From assembly GCF_001297775.1 (NCBI RefSeq), contig NZ_LIFX01000003.1:62001-126000 (forward strand): a stretch of 64,000 bases of DNA. The letters run 5' to 3'. Positions 1-8,181 of this stretch are shown here, in pieces. The stretch comes from Trabulsiella odontotermitis. Its GTDB lineage: Bacteria; Pseudomonadota; Gammaproteobacteria; Enterobacterales; Enterobacteriaceae. The notes under the pieces are model-generated. The model ran no database searches. It saw only the letters and a list, made by a program, of their open reading frames with translations, and was not told the origin of the DNA. The stretch's first letter is position 1, and each line of letters begins with the position of its first letter. The position numbers and the translations under genes were made by a program.

Positions 1-176
1 ACTGCCGCCTGCTTCGGGATGACCCCCAGTTCGCTTTGCACGCGCGCGACCGTCGCTTCAAAGCGCAGCCAGCAGCGAATCAGATTTTCGTCAGACCATA
101 TTTCCCGCATCCGGTCGTCGGTGAACAGGGGAGAATAGAGATCAGAATCAAATACGGTTGTTTGCTTACCGTACAT
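1..176 (-). CDS. PcaB/adenylosuccinate lyase-like lyase, N-terminal part
   Basis: Only the first 58 codons lie in the window; the gene runs off the left edge. Translation from the ATG at 174-176 gives a segment around SPLFTDDRMREIWSDENL followed by RFEATVARVQSELGVIP. This matches the start of 3-carboxy-cis,cis-muconate cycloisomerase and related fumarase/aspartase-superfamily lyases. A strong ribosome site (GGAGAGG, complement of 182-188) supports the start. The gene is divergent from the first porin and shares its 412-bp upstream region. The superfamily is fairly sure; the exact substrate cannot be set from the N-terminus, because the signature loop is outside the window. Confidence 0.65.
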   Translation of the reverse strand, partial: MYGKQTTVFDSDLYSPLFTDDRMREIWSDENLIRCWLRFEATVARVQSELGVIPKQAA

Positions 177-588
177 ACAGTACCTCTCCGGTAATGAAAG
201 CATCGTAATAATAGTGTGATTAACAGATTTTGCGGGATCTGCGTTGCAATTTATAGGGGAAAATACAATTCCCATCGCAAAAGAGAACATGGGAATGTGA
301 TATTCCCAATATCAAGTTTGTTTGACTGTAAAATTGCGATATGTTTCACAGTATTTTTTAAATTATCTTTAAAGTAAAAATAAAATCCGACCGGATTGTG
401 CCCGCAAATAGCGGAATAATTAATACAGGAAAGCGCTTCGGTATATTTATGCGTGAATAATCACATTTTATTACGAGAAAAAACAATTCCCATATCGGAC
501 TTAATTCATTCTCACGAACAATTATCTCGCAGTTAACTTTTTATGACCAGGAAGTGAATGCTTCCTTGAGGGTTGCTTGAGGGATAAT
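177..588. promoter_or_regulatory. Divergent regulatory region with repeated ATTCCCAT boxes
   Basis: AT-rich 412-bp gap between the PcaB-like gene and the first porin. The octamer ATTCCCAT or its complement occurs at 268-275, 289-296 (as ATGGGAAT) and 486-493, with a one-base variant at 302-309. The copies at 291-307 form a perfect 6-bp inverted repeat (GGGAAT, 5-nt loop, ATTCCC). This looks like an operator array for one regulator of the porin cluster. No regulator gene is visible nearby, so the binding protein is unknown. Confidence 0.4.
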
Positions 589-1629
589 ATGAAAATAAAA
601 CACTATTCACTAATATTACTGATGGGTATGAGCTCCTCTGCATTTGCCTTAAATGTCTATGATAAAGACGGTAATACACTGGATATCTATGGGCGTGTCG
701 AAGGAACTATTGCCAGCGGTGACAACTCATTCGCAGGAAGCGAAACGCGCAGCGATCTCGGCGGTCGTCTGGGCGTTTATATCACTAAAGATTTAACGTT
801 CCTGCCTGACACCAAAGTTGTTGGTCGCCTGGAATGGCAGGTTCGTACCGAGAAAAACGACAACAATACCGGTGACAGCGACCTGGAAGCCCGCTACTCA
901 TACATCGGTTTGTCGAACAAAACCTGGGGTGAAGTGATCGCGGGCAGAACGAAAAACCCGCTCTATCAGGTCATGCGAATGACGGATAAATATAAGAATT
1001 TCACTCCCAACGTCTACAACTACGGCATTACGACGATTGACGATTCTTACCAGTTCAACCGCCAGGACGGCACTGTGCAATGGAACGCCAAATTTGCCGG
1101 TAACGAAATCCAGATGGCATGGGTTACCGGTAATGGTAACAGCGACAATGAGACCATGGACTATGGTGCAATGGCGAGCTACCGGAAGTTATTCCGGGTG
1201 GGCGACGTCAGAATTACGCCTGCGGTTGCCGTCAGCCGTTACAAACGTCAGGACGGTATTGTGACCACGGATGGCCGTAATCAGCACGATCAAATCATGG
1301 GGGGACTCCAGCTTAATTACGACGCCTGGGAGCTGGCAGTCACGGCATTACGCACCTCTATTTCTCGCGATAATAAAAGCGACAATAACTATAACGGATT
1401 CGACTCACTCCTTTCCTATAACTTTGGCAAGGTGAAACTCCTGGGTGGTTATAGTGTTTTAAATGAAGATGATAAAGATATTGCTGAAAAAGAAGACTGG
1501 CGCGTGGAAACGCAATTAACGCTGGCAAAAGATACCTGGTTATCTTTTACTTACGATAAATCGCTCGCCAATAAAAACCAAAAAACCAACGATGATGCGC
1601 TCATCGTCGGGCTTCGTTATGATTTCTGA
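589..1629 (+). CDS. Outer-membrane beta-barrel porin
   Basis: 346-residue porin with a Sec signal peptide (cleavage near SSAFA/LNVYDKDGN) and a C-terminal Phe, as expected for BAM-dependent barrel insertion. The mature start LNVYDKDGNTLDIYGRV is the opening of Gram-negative trimeric porins. Later strands are diverged from OmpC/OmpF/PhoE, so a substrate-specific rather than general porin is likely. The ATG at 589 is preferred to the upstream TTG at 577 because GAGGG lies 5 nt before it. Its stop is 11 nt from the SGNH hydrolase start, so the two are probably co-transcribed. The solute is not known; the EIIBC gene just downstream suggests a sugar or glycoside. Confidence 0.85.
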   Translation: MKIKHYSLILLMGMSSSAFALNVYDKDGNTLDIYGRVEGTIASGDNSFAGSETRSDLGGRLGVYITKDLTFLPDTKVVGRLEWQVRTEKNDNNTGDSDLEARYSYIGLSNKTWGEVIAGRTKNPLYQVMRMTDKYKNFTPNVYNYGITTIDDSYQFNRQDGTVQWNAKFAGNEIQMAWVTGNGNSDNETMDYGAMASYRKLFRVGDVRITPAVAVSRYKRQDGIVTTDGRNQHDQIMGGLQLNYDAWELAVTALRTSISRDNKSDNNYNGFDSLLSYNFGKVKLLGGYSVLNEDDKDIAEKEDWRVETQLTLAKDTWLSFTYDKSLANKNQKTNDDALIVGLRYDF

Positions 1630-1639
1630 GAGGCTACCC

Positions 1640-2410
1640 ATGAAAAGGCTCGCTCTGCTCGCCACTGCGGTAATACTGACGTTTGGCAGCGTAAGCAGTT
1701 ATGCGGATACATTAATTGCGCCTTCGCCACACGCTAAAATGGATGGGGATAATAAAATTATCGCCCTGTATGGTAATTCATACACGTTTTATAACAACAA
1801 TATTAATACCCGGCTGCGGGATCTGACAAAATCGTTATTGCCGGATCAGGCCAAAGGCTATCAGTATCGTGGGATCACCATCTCCAGTGGTCGCTTAGGC
1901 TGGCATATTCCCAACCTTGAGTATCAGAACAGCCTGCAGAAATGGGATGTGGTGATCCTGCAAGGTAACTCTACCGAGCCTGTCACGAAGAAAGAGAGTT
2001 CCCGGCAGAACTTCGTCGAATCAGCAACCAAAATGGCGGATATGGCGCATAAGGCGGGCGCAAAAGTGGTTTACTTTATGACCTGGGCAAAGCGCGATAA
2101 ACCGGAAGAAACCCAGAAACTTGCCGATGCTTATTTGTCTGTTGCGCAAAAAACCGGGGGCTACGTTGCGCCCGTCGGACTGGCTTTTGAAAAGGCCCGC
2201 AAGACGCACCCGGAAATTAACCTGTACTTCCATGACGGCATGCACCCGTCAATGGCAGGCACCTATTTAGCCGCCTGCGTGTTCTTTTCAACGTTGTATA
2301 ACCAGTCCCCGGTAGGAGGCGCACTGCCCATCGACACCGACATGACCCCTGCAACGGCAAAAGCCTTACAGCAGGTTGCATGGGAAACGGTGACTGAATT
2401 TCAGAAATAA
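1640..2410 (+). CDS. Secreted SGNH/GDSL-type hydrolase
   Basis: 256 residues with a signal peptide (MKRLALLATAVILTFGSV...YA). SGNH blocks can be seen: Gly-Asn-Ser at 45-47 in ALYGNSYTF (an atypical block I, with Ser47 the candidate nucleophile), LQGNS with Asn110 (block III) and HDGMHPSMAG with Asp199 and His202 (block V Asp-x-x-His). The family removes acyl or acetyl groups from carbohydrates or lipids, here probably in the periplasm. The SD GAGAGG overlaps the stop codon of the porin upstream, pointing to translational coupling. A plausible role is de-esterifying the glycan fragment admitted by the porin before PTS uptake, but the substrate is inferred only from neighbours. Confidence 0.75.
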   Translation: MKRLALLATAVILTFGSVSSYADTLIAPSPHAKMDGDNKIIALYGNSYTFYNNNINTRLRDLTKSLLPDQAKGYQYRGITISSGRLGWHIPNLEYQNSLQKWDVVILQGNSTEPVTKKESSRQNFVESATKMADMAHKAGAKVVYFMTWAKRDKPEETQKLADAYLSVAQKTGGYVAPVGLAFEKARKTHPEINLYFHDGMHPSMAGTYLAACVFFSTLYNQSPVGGALPIDTDMTPATAKALQQVAWETVTEFQK

Positions 2411-2792
2411 CCCACACGCTAAAATAGCGTAACAACTCAACCCCACCTCCTTTATCGCCCGGCATGCTGACTTCTGTTGGCATGCCGTTACCTCTGAATA
2501 TGCCCTCGATTTAAGTGAAACTGGTCGGTTTAAAGTTATGTCGATCACAAATCTTTTCGCTAAAAAATAATTTTATTGACGTTGATGTGAATTACTGAGA
2601 GTTTCGTGTGGAACCGGTTACCTATCACCGTTTCTTATGCGTGATAGCGACATCATTTTTGTCACAACTGGAGCGGGATCAGTTTTTAGCGACGACATGA
2701 ACGTGCGTTGGGGCCTGCTATTGCCTGTAAAAAGGTAATTTAATCAGTGGCATAAAAAATACACGCACGGCATATCCAGAGAGCAATAACGA
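2411..2792 (+). promoter_or_regulatory. Upstream region of the PTS gene with LacI/GalR-type operator and possible CRP site
   Basis: 382 bp without a gene. GGCATGC (2461-2467) pairs with GCATGCC (2480-2486), a hairpin without a T-run that may end or protect the upstream transcript. A CRP-like site (minus-strand TGTGA, 6 nt, TAACT; 2534-2549) has one perfect and one 3/5 half. A centrally symmetric AACCGGTT at 2612-2619 within GGAACCGGTTACC is typical of LacI/GalR-family operators such as AscG sites. This suggests glycoside-specific induction of the downstream EIIBC with catabolite control. Evidence is motif-level only. Confidence 0.4.
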
Positions 2793-4241
2793 ATGGCAAA
2801 AAATTACGCCGAAGCAGCACAAAAGATCCTCGGTGCCCTCGGAGGCCGCGACAACATTGCGGCGATTACCCACTGTATGACACGTTTGCGTTTTGTAGTT
2901 CGCGATGAAAGCGTGGTGGATACCGCTGCACTGAAAACCATCAGCGGCGTCATGGGCGTGGTAAAAAACGAGAACCAGTGTCAGGTGATCATTGGCAATA
3001 CTGTTTCACAGGCTTATGCCGAGGTGGTGAAACTGTTACCGGAAATGGCTGGGGTCTCGCAGGAGAGCGGAAAAAGAAAAATAACCTTCAGACGTATCGG
3101 CGCCGGTATTCTCGATGCGCTTATTGGCACCATGTCACCGCTTATTCCGGCCATTATTGGTGGCTCGATGGTTAAGCTGTTAGCCATGGTGCTGGAAATG
3201 AGTGGCGTATTACCGAAAAACGCACCGACGTTAATTATCCTGACTGTGATTGGTGATGGCGCGTTTTTCTTCCTGCCATTAATGGTGGCGGCTTCCGCAG
3301 CACTGAAATTTAAAACCAATATGTCGCTGGCGATTGCCATAGCCGGTGTTCTGGTGCATCCCGCGTTTATCGACCTGATGGCGAAAGCTGCACAGGGCGA
3401 GCACATGGCATTCGCGTTTATTCCGTTAACGGCGGTGAAATATACCTACACCGTCATTCCGGCCCTGGTGATGACATGGTGTCTGTCGTATATCGAACGC
3501 TGGGTGGACAGTATTACGCCTGCCGTGACCAAAAACTTCCTTAAGCCGATGCTGATTGTGCTGATTGCCGCGCCGCTGGCGATCCTGTTAATTGGTCCCA
3601 TTGGTATCTGGATCGGGAGCTCTATTTCGGCTCTGGTGTATACCATCCACAATTATCTGGGCTGGCTGGCCGTTGCCATCATGGGCGCCATCTGGCCGTT
3701 ACTGGTCATGACCGGGATGCACCGCGTCTTTACGCCGACCATTATTCAGACTATCGCTGAAACGGGTAAAGAGGGCATGGTCATGCCGTCGGAAATCGGC
3801 GCAAACCTGTCACTTGGCGGTTCATCACTGGCGGTGGCATGGCGCACGAAAAACCCTGAACTGCGCCAGACAGCGCTGGCCGCTGCCGCATCCGCCATCA
3901 TGGCCGGGATTTCCGAACCCGCGCTGTATGGTGTGGCATTACGCCTGAAGCGTCCGCTTATCGCCAGCCTTATCAGTGGTTTCATTTGTGGCGCGGTAGC
4001 CGGTATCGCCGGGCTTGCCAGCCATTCCATGGCGGCGCCTGGGCTTTTCACCAGCGTGCAGTTCTTCGACCCGGCGAACCCGATGTCCATTGTGTGGGTT
4101 GTCGGTGTGATGGCGCTTTCCATCGTGCTCTCTTTTATATTGACGCTGATGCTGGGATTTGAAGATATTCCCGTCGAGGAAGAACAACGTCAAATAGCGG
4201 AGCCTGTCGGGGCGGCACAGACTCAACAGAGCGCCTCGTAA
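2793..4241 (+). CDS. PTS sugar transporter EIIBC (glucoside/sucrose family)
   Basis: 482-residue permease of the glucose-glucoside PTS superfamily. The N-terminal EIIB domain (about residues 1-85) carries the phosphorylated cysteine in ITHCMTRLRF (Cys28). The rest is a polytopic EIIC domain with the substrate-site motif GISEP (372-376), the GITE box of this family. No EIIA domain is fused, so a separate EIIA, for example Crr, must supply phosphate from HPr. It imports and phosphorylates a sugar, most likely a disaccharide or beta-glucoside. It sits between two porin genes and behind a LacI-type operator; no phosphoglycosidase is seen in the cluster, which is odd for this family. Confidence 0.85.
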   Translation: MAKNYAEAAQKILGALGGRDNIAAITHCMTRLRFVVRDESVVDTAALKTISGVMGVVKNENQCQVIIGNTVSQAYAEVVKLLPEMAGVSQESGKRKITFRRIGAGILDALIGTMSPLIPAIIGGSMVKLLAMVLEMSGVLPKNAPTLIILTVIGDGAFFFLPLMVAASAALKFKTNMSLAIAIAGVLVHPAFIDLMAKAAQGEHMAFAFIPLTAVKYTYTVIPALVMTWCLSYIERWVDSITPAVTKNFLKPMLIVLIAAPLAILLIGPIGIWIGSSISALVYTIHNYLGWLAVAIMGAIWPLLVMTGMHRVFTPTIIQTIAETGKEGMVMPSEIGANLSLGGSSLAVAWRTKNPELRQTALAAAASAIMAGISEPALYGVALRLKRPLIASLISGFICGAVAGIAGLASHSMAAPGLFTSVQFFDPANPMSIVWVVGVMALSIVLSFILTLMLGFEDIPVEEEQRQIAEPVGAAQTQQSAS

Positions 4242-4298
4242 TGTAACAGGTCATTGTAGTAATAAATAAATATTCCGGCTGATATAAGAATAAATGCC

Positions 4299-4326
4299 TG
4301 GCGCGAAAGGTCATCGCCTTGCGCCT
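4299..4326 (+). other. Imperfect hairpin between EIIBC and second porin
   Basis: GGCGCGAAAGG pairs with CCTTGCGCC across a 6-nt loop. No T-run follows, so it is more likely an mRNA-stabilising or attenuating hairpin than a full terminator. Confidence 0.35.
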
Positions 4327-4416
4327 GTCATTTTGCATGCCTTATATCGCTGAAATACGTCTGGCAGTGAGCGTCTTTAATAATCATTAATATGAACTTT
4401 GGTGAAGGATATTTAA

Positions 4417-5535
4417 ATGAAAACCCGTGCTCTTACACTTTTAATTCCAGTCATGCTTTTTTCTGCAGCCTCTCATGCAGCGGAAATTTATAATAAAGAC
4501 GGTAATAAATTAGATTTATATGGTTTTATCAACGGGCTGCATTATTTTTCTGACGATAAAGGCTCGAATGGCGACAAAACCTTTATGCGCTTTGGCTTCA
4601 AAGGTCAGACGCAAGTTTCCGATGACCTGGTTGGTTTTGGTCGCTGGGAATATCAGGTGCAGGGTAACCAGGCTGAAAACACCAACACAGCCTTTACCCG
4701 TTACGCGTTTGCCGGTCTGCGCTTTGCGCAATATAACTCCATCGATTACGGCCGTAATACGGGGATCTTGTATGATGCCGCGGCATATACCGACATGCAG
4801 CCAGAGTTCGATGCCTCAACCTACGGCTCAGACCAGTTTATGTACAAGCGCGGCAACGGCATTGCCACCTACCGCAACACGGATTTCTTTGGTCTGGTTG
4901 ATGGGCTGAAATTTGCATTACAGTACCAGGGTAAAAATGACAGCGGTGCGGCTGAAGCGGGAACCCGCAGTGTATTAACCCAGAACGGCGATGGTTTTGG
5001 TGCCTCTTTAAGCTATGAGTTTGATGCCGGGATCAGCATCGCGGGCGCCTTCTTTAATTCTAACCGTACTGATGAACAAAATGCGGCACCGGGCATCATG
5101 GGTGGCGGTAGTAATGCCGAAGGCTACACCACGGCGATTAAATACGACAACAGCAAACTCTACCTGGCGGCGATGTATACCCAGGCGTACAACGCCGCGA
5201 AATTCGGTTCACCGAGCGCCACCGCATACGGGTTTGCCAACTCATCTGAGGCGGTTGAGCTGTATGCCGGTTACGCGTTCGAATTCGGCCTGGTGCCGTT
5301 CATCGCCTATAACCAGACGCGTGGTAAAGATTTAGGTACCGATCGTCAGGGCAATACTTACGACAGTCAGGATCTGGTTAAATTTGTTGACTTAGGTTTT
5401 ACCTATAACTTCAACAAAAATATGCAGGCGTATCTCGACTATAAAGTTAACCTGCTGGATGACAACACCTTTACCCAAAATGCCGGTATCATGACGGACA
5501 ACGTAGCGGCCGTCAGCATGAAGTACGTGTTCTGA
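4417..5535 (+). CDS. General-type trimeric porin (OmpC/OmpS/OmpN-like)
   Basis: 372 residues, signal peptide ending ASHA/AEIYNKDGNKL, C-terminal Phe. It keeps the constriction-loop region of enterobacterial porins: PEFDASTYGSDQFM, then RGNGIATYRNTDFFGLVDGL and FALQYQGKN. This is far closer to OmpC/OmpN/OmpS than is the first porin. It forms a trimeric channel in the outer membrane for small hydrophilic solutes. It lies 175 bp after the EIIBC gene and has its own strong terminator, so it may be partly independent of the PTS transcript. Two different porins flanking one PTS gene is unusual. Confidence 0.9.
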   Translation: MKTRALTLLIPVMLFSAASHAAEIYNKDGNKLDLYGFINGLHYFSDDKGSNGDKTFMRFGFKGQTQVSDDLVGFGRWEYQVQGNQAENTNTAFTRYAFAGLRFAQYNSIDYGRNTGILYDAAAYTDMQPEFDASTYGSDQFMYKRGNGIATYRNTDFFGLVDGLKFALQYQGKNDSGAAEAGTRSVLTQNGDGFGASLSYEFDAGISIAGAFFNSNRTDEQNAAPGIMGGGSNAEGYTTAIKYDNSKLYLAAMYTQAYNAAKFGSPSATAYGFANSSEAVELYAGYAFEFGLVPFIAYNQTRGKDLGTDRQGNTYDSQDLVKFVDLGFTYNFNKNMQAYLDYKVNLLDDNTFTQNAGIMTDNVAAVSMKYVF

Positions 5536-5544
5536 TAATCTGAA

Positions 5545-5606
5545 AACCCACTCAATATTTTCGCCACGATGCTCGTGCGTGGAAATATTGAGCTGGGTTG
5601 TTTTTA
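5545..5606 (+). terminator. Rho-independent terminator after the second porin
   Basis: Long inverted repeat: AACCCA and CTCAATATTT on the left pair with AAATATTGAG and TGGGTT on the right, with an inner CGCCACG/CGTG helix, followed by GTTTTTA. Confidence 0.85.
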
Positions 5607-5778
5607 CTTACGCAATACTTATTTTTCCTTAATAATCCTGGTGATTTTCTCTTTTCTTTCAGGTAGGAAAATTTTAACTCTCCAGTGCAATAATAAAATC
5701 AAAGGGATGCGTGGTGATAAGAGATGGCGATTACTTAGCATCGTCCCGGTAAATAGTCAGAATACCGTTGCCCGGATT

Positions 5779-5808
5779 TTAACAATTCTCCAGATGTTAC
5801 GTTATAGT
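5779..5808 (+). promoter_or_regulatory. Candidate sigma-70 promoter of the halogenase gene
   Basis: TTAACA (5779-5784) and TATAGT (5803-5808) with an 18-nt spacer (17 nt to the alternative TTATAG). The halogenase gene follows a strong terminator, so it needs its own promoter; this is the best match in the gap. The rest of 5607-5893 shows nothing else I can support. Confidence 0.4.
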
Positions 5809-5893
5809 CGGCGTCACGCTGAGTAAAAACATTATATACTCAGAGACAAGATGATACGTACGTCGTTTCGACCGTTTTTGTCATGGAGGAGTT

Positions 5894-7381
5894 ATGCTGA
5901 GTTTAAAAGGTATTAAGCGCGTTGTTGTTCTTGGCGGTGGAACTGCCGGTTGGTATACGGCATTAACATTACGCAAGTTATTCAGTACGAACGTGGAAAT
6001 CCGTGTCATGGAATCCACCGAAATAGGCATTGTTGGCGTTGGCGAAGGCGGCCTGTTGAATTTCCAGACGGCGTTACAGTCCGTTGATATTGATTTTAAT
6101 GAATTTGCACGGGAAACCAACGCGACCTTCAAATGGGGTTTTTGCTACGAAGGGTGGCGCACTGGCGAAAGAGACGATAAATACTACCATCCGTTCGCCT
6201 CTGCCAATGGCTCAGCATCAAAATGGGAAGAACTGGGGCATTTCCCGTTATTCTCCGCGATGATTAATAACAGTATTCCGCTGACCTCGTATCTCAAAGG
6301 TTTCGATCTGATCGTTAATAATGCCAGTCAGGAAGAGGCCAGAAACGCGCTGAATAATCAGGCCGTCGATATTATTAACTCCTTCCATTTCGATAGTTAC
6401 AAAATCGCCAAATACCTTAAAAAGGTGGCGTTGTCGCGTAACATCATTCACCAGGATGTGATTGTTGACCATGTTGAGACGGATGAGAAAGGTCACGTCA
6501 CGGCCTTAATCACCAAAGAACAGGAAAAGATCGAGCTGGATTTCCTCGTGGATGCGACCGGGCTGGCGCGCAAGGTCATCGGCAAAGTGGTGCCCAGCGA
6601 GTGGTACTCGTTTAAGGAACACCTGCTGCTGGATCGCGCATTACCGTTCTACATGCCGCATCCGCTGAAAAACCCCTATCTGGTCAGTCGCGCCATCGCG
6701 ATGAAATCTGGCTGGATGTGGCAGATCCCGCTGATCGACAGAGTCGGCGCGGGCTATGTTTACAGCAGCAAACATATTTCTGACGACGATGCGTTGCAGG
6801 AAATTAAAGACTATCTGGGCTATGAGGTGACGCCGCAGCAGAACGTGATCAAGTTCGAGCCAGGCTGCTACCGTCAGGTTTGGGTGGGCAACGTGTTAAC
6901 CGTTGGTCTGGCCTCCGGTTTCGTCGAGCCACTGGAAGCGACGTCGATCGGCCAGATGATTGAAGTAGTGCGTAATTTCACTCGCGTGCTGGTCACCAGT
7001 CAGGGTGTGGTGTCTGATAACGCGATTCGCGAGTTTAACGAATCCAACTTTGCGTCGTGGATGGAGATTCTGGATTTCCTGCGCATGCACTATGACTGCC
7101 CGCGCCGCGATACCGAGTTCTGGCAGGACGTCGCTAAAACGCCGCTCACTGAGAACTATCGCGCCTTTAAAGAGTGTATGCAGGTTCGTGCGCCGCGTTT
7201 GCTCGACATTGAAAGCTACATGCTCTACGGCCGCCGCGGTATGTTCCACGTCGTGAACTGGATGTTTGTCGCTGCCGGGTTGGGGCTGATCCCGCCGGGG
7301 GCGGTGGTTAACGACCTGATGGCTATCGCGCCAGAGAAGAAACAAGCGGTAGTGGATTTCCTTAATTCACTGAACCGGTAA
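5894..7381 (+). CDS. Flavin-dependent tryptophan-halogenase family protein
   Basis: 495 residues. It has the FAD-binding GGGTAG motif (14-19), the second nucleotide motif ESTEIGIVGVGEG (40-52), a lysine in ATFKWG (Lys80) where these enzymes place the catalytic Lys79, the diagnostic WxWxIP motif as WMWQIP (274-279) and GLASGFVEPLEATS with Glu345/Glu348, the position of the second catalytic residue. Families of this type use reduced FAD from a partner reductase, oxygen and halide to halogenate an aromatic substrate. No flavin reductase or amino-acid biosynthetic genes are adjacent. SD GGAGGAG precedes the ATG. Family membership is sure; true halogenation and substrate are not, since many members near outer-membrane genes remain uncharacterised. 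Confidence 0.85.
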   Translation: MLSLKGIKRVVVLGGGTAGWYTALTLRKLFSTNVEIRVMESTEIGIVGVGEGGLLNFQTALQSVDIDFNEFARETNATFKWGFCYEGWRTGERDDKYYHPFASANGSASKWEELGHFPLFSAMINNSIPLTSYLKGFDLIVNNASQEEARNALNNQAVDIINSFHFDSYKIAKYLKKVALSRNIIHQDVIVDHVETDEKGHVTALITKEQEKIELDFLVDATGLARKVIGKVVPSEWYSFKEHLLLDRALPFYMPHPLKNPYLVSRAIAMKSGWMWQIPLIDRVGAGYVYSSKHISDDDALQEIKDYLGYEVTPQQNVIKFEPGCYRQVWVGNVLTVGLASGFVEPLEATSIGQMIEVVRNFTRVLVTSQGVVSDNAIREFNESNFASWMEILDFLRMHYDCPRRDTEFWQDVAKTPLTENYRAFKECMQVRAPRLLDIESYMLYGRRGMFHVVNWMFVAAGLGLIPPGAVVNDLMAIAPEKKQAVVDFLNSLNR

Positions 7382-7386
7382 AAGGG

Positions 7387-7422
7387 AAAGTCGCTGCGAC
7401 GAAGGTTGCAGCGACTTTTTTT
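7387..7422 (+). terminator. Rho-independent terminator after the halogenase gene
   Basis: Perfect 11-bp stem AAAGTCGCTGC/GCAGCGACTTT with a 10-nt loop and a run of T. Confidence 0.92.
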
Positions 7423-7551
7423 CTTCAAAAACCCCCGCCATTTTTCCGCCATTACCGTTTTGTTACATTCATTCCATAAATACAACGGACCGGTTGCCAG
7501 CACTGCGACGGCAGGCATCATAGAAACATTCATCGGTAAGAGAAGATAAAC

Positions 7552-8181
7552 ATGATTCGTGTGGTGCTGGTCGATGACCATGTGGTGGTACGTTCCGGTT
7601 TCGCGCAATTGCTGAGCCTTGAAGACGATATCGACGTTGCAGGCCAGTACAGCAGCGCGGCGGAGGCGTGGCCTGCGTTACTGCGCAACGATGTCAACGT
7701 TGCCGTGCTGGACATCGCCATGCCGGACGAAAACGGCCTGAGTCTGTTGAAACGACTACGTACACAAAAGCCGCAGTTTCGCGCCATTATTCTCAGCATT
7801 TATGACACGCCAACGTTTGTCCAGAGCGCGCTGGATGCCGGTGCCAGCGGTTATCTGACCAAACGTTGCGGGCCGGAAGAGTTAGTGCAGGCGGTACGCT
7901 CGGTCGGTATGGGCGGCCATTATCTGTGTGCTGATGCGTTACGGGCATTGCGTGGCGGGAAACAACCGGCGCAGGTTCTGGAAGTTCTCACCCCACGCGA
8001 ACGTGAAGTGTTTGAATTACTGGTCAAAGGGGACAGCGTAAAAGAGATCGCCTTTAAGCTCGACCTCAGCCATAAAACGGTGCATGTGCATCGCGCCAAC
8101 GTGCTGGGCAAACTGCAATGTCACAGCACTATCGACCTGGTACATTTCGCCCTTAACCACCAGTTGCTGGCGGGGCATTGA
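7552..8181 (+). CDS. UhpA-like response regulator (NarL/FixJ family)
   Basis: 209 residues: an N-terminal receiver with the acidic pair at VDDH, phospho-acceptor Asp54 (VLDIAMP) and Lys104 (GYLTKR), then a LuxR-type helix-turn-helix from about residue 145 (LTPREREVFELL). It should be phosphorylated by the kinase encoded directly downstream and activate sugar-phosphate uptake genes. Its TGA overlaps the ATG of the kinase gene. UhpA is the closest well-known relative by organisation, and the uhpC-like gene follows, so this is a second Uhp-type system serving afuABC rather than uhpT, which is absent here. Confidence 0.88.
   Translation: MIRVVLVDDHVVVRSGFAQLLSLEDDIDVAGQYSSAAEAWPALLRNDVNVAVLDIAMPDENGLSLLKRLRTQKPQFRAIILSIYDTPTFVQSALDAGASGYLTKRCGPEELVQAVRSVGMGGHYLCADALRALRGGKQPAQVLEVLTPREREVFELLVKGDSVKEIAFKLDLSHKTVHVHRANVLGKLQCHSTIDLVHFALNHQLLAGH

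Noticed and set aside
5569-5826. 85-codon open frame after the second porin
   Set aside because: It starts inside a terminator hairpin, has no SD and no family-like pattern; it also runs over the candidate halogenase promoter.
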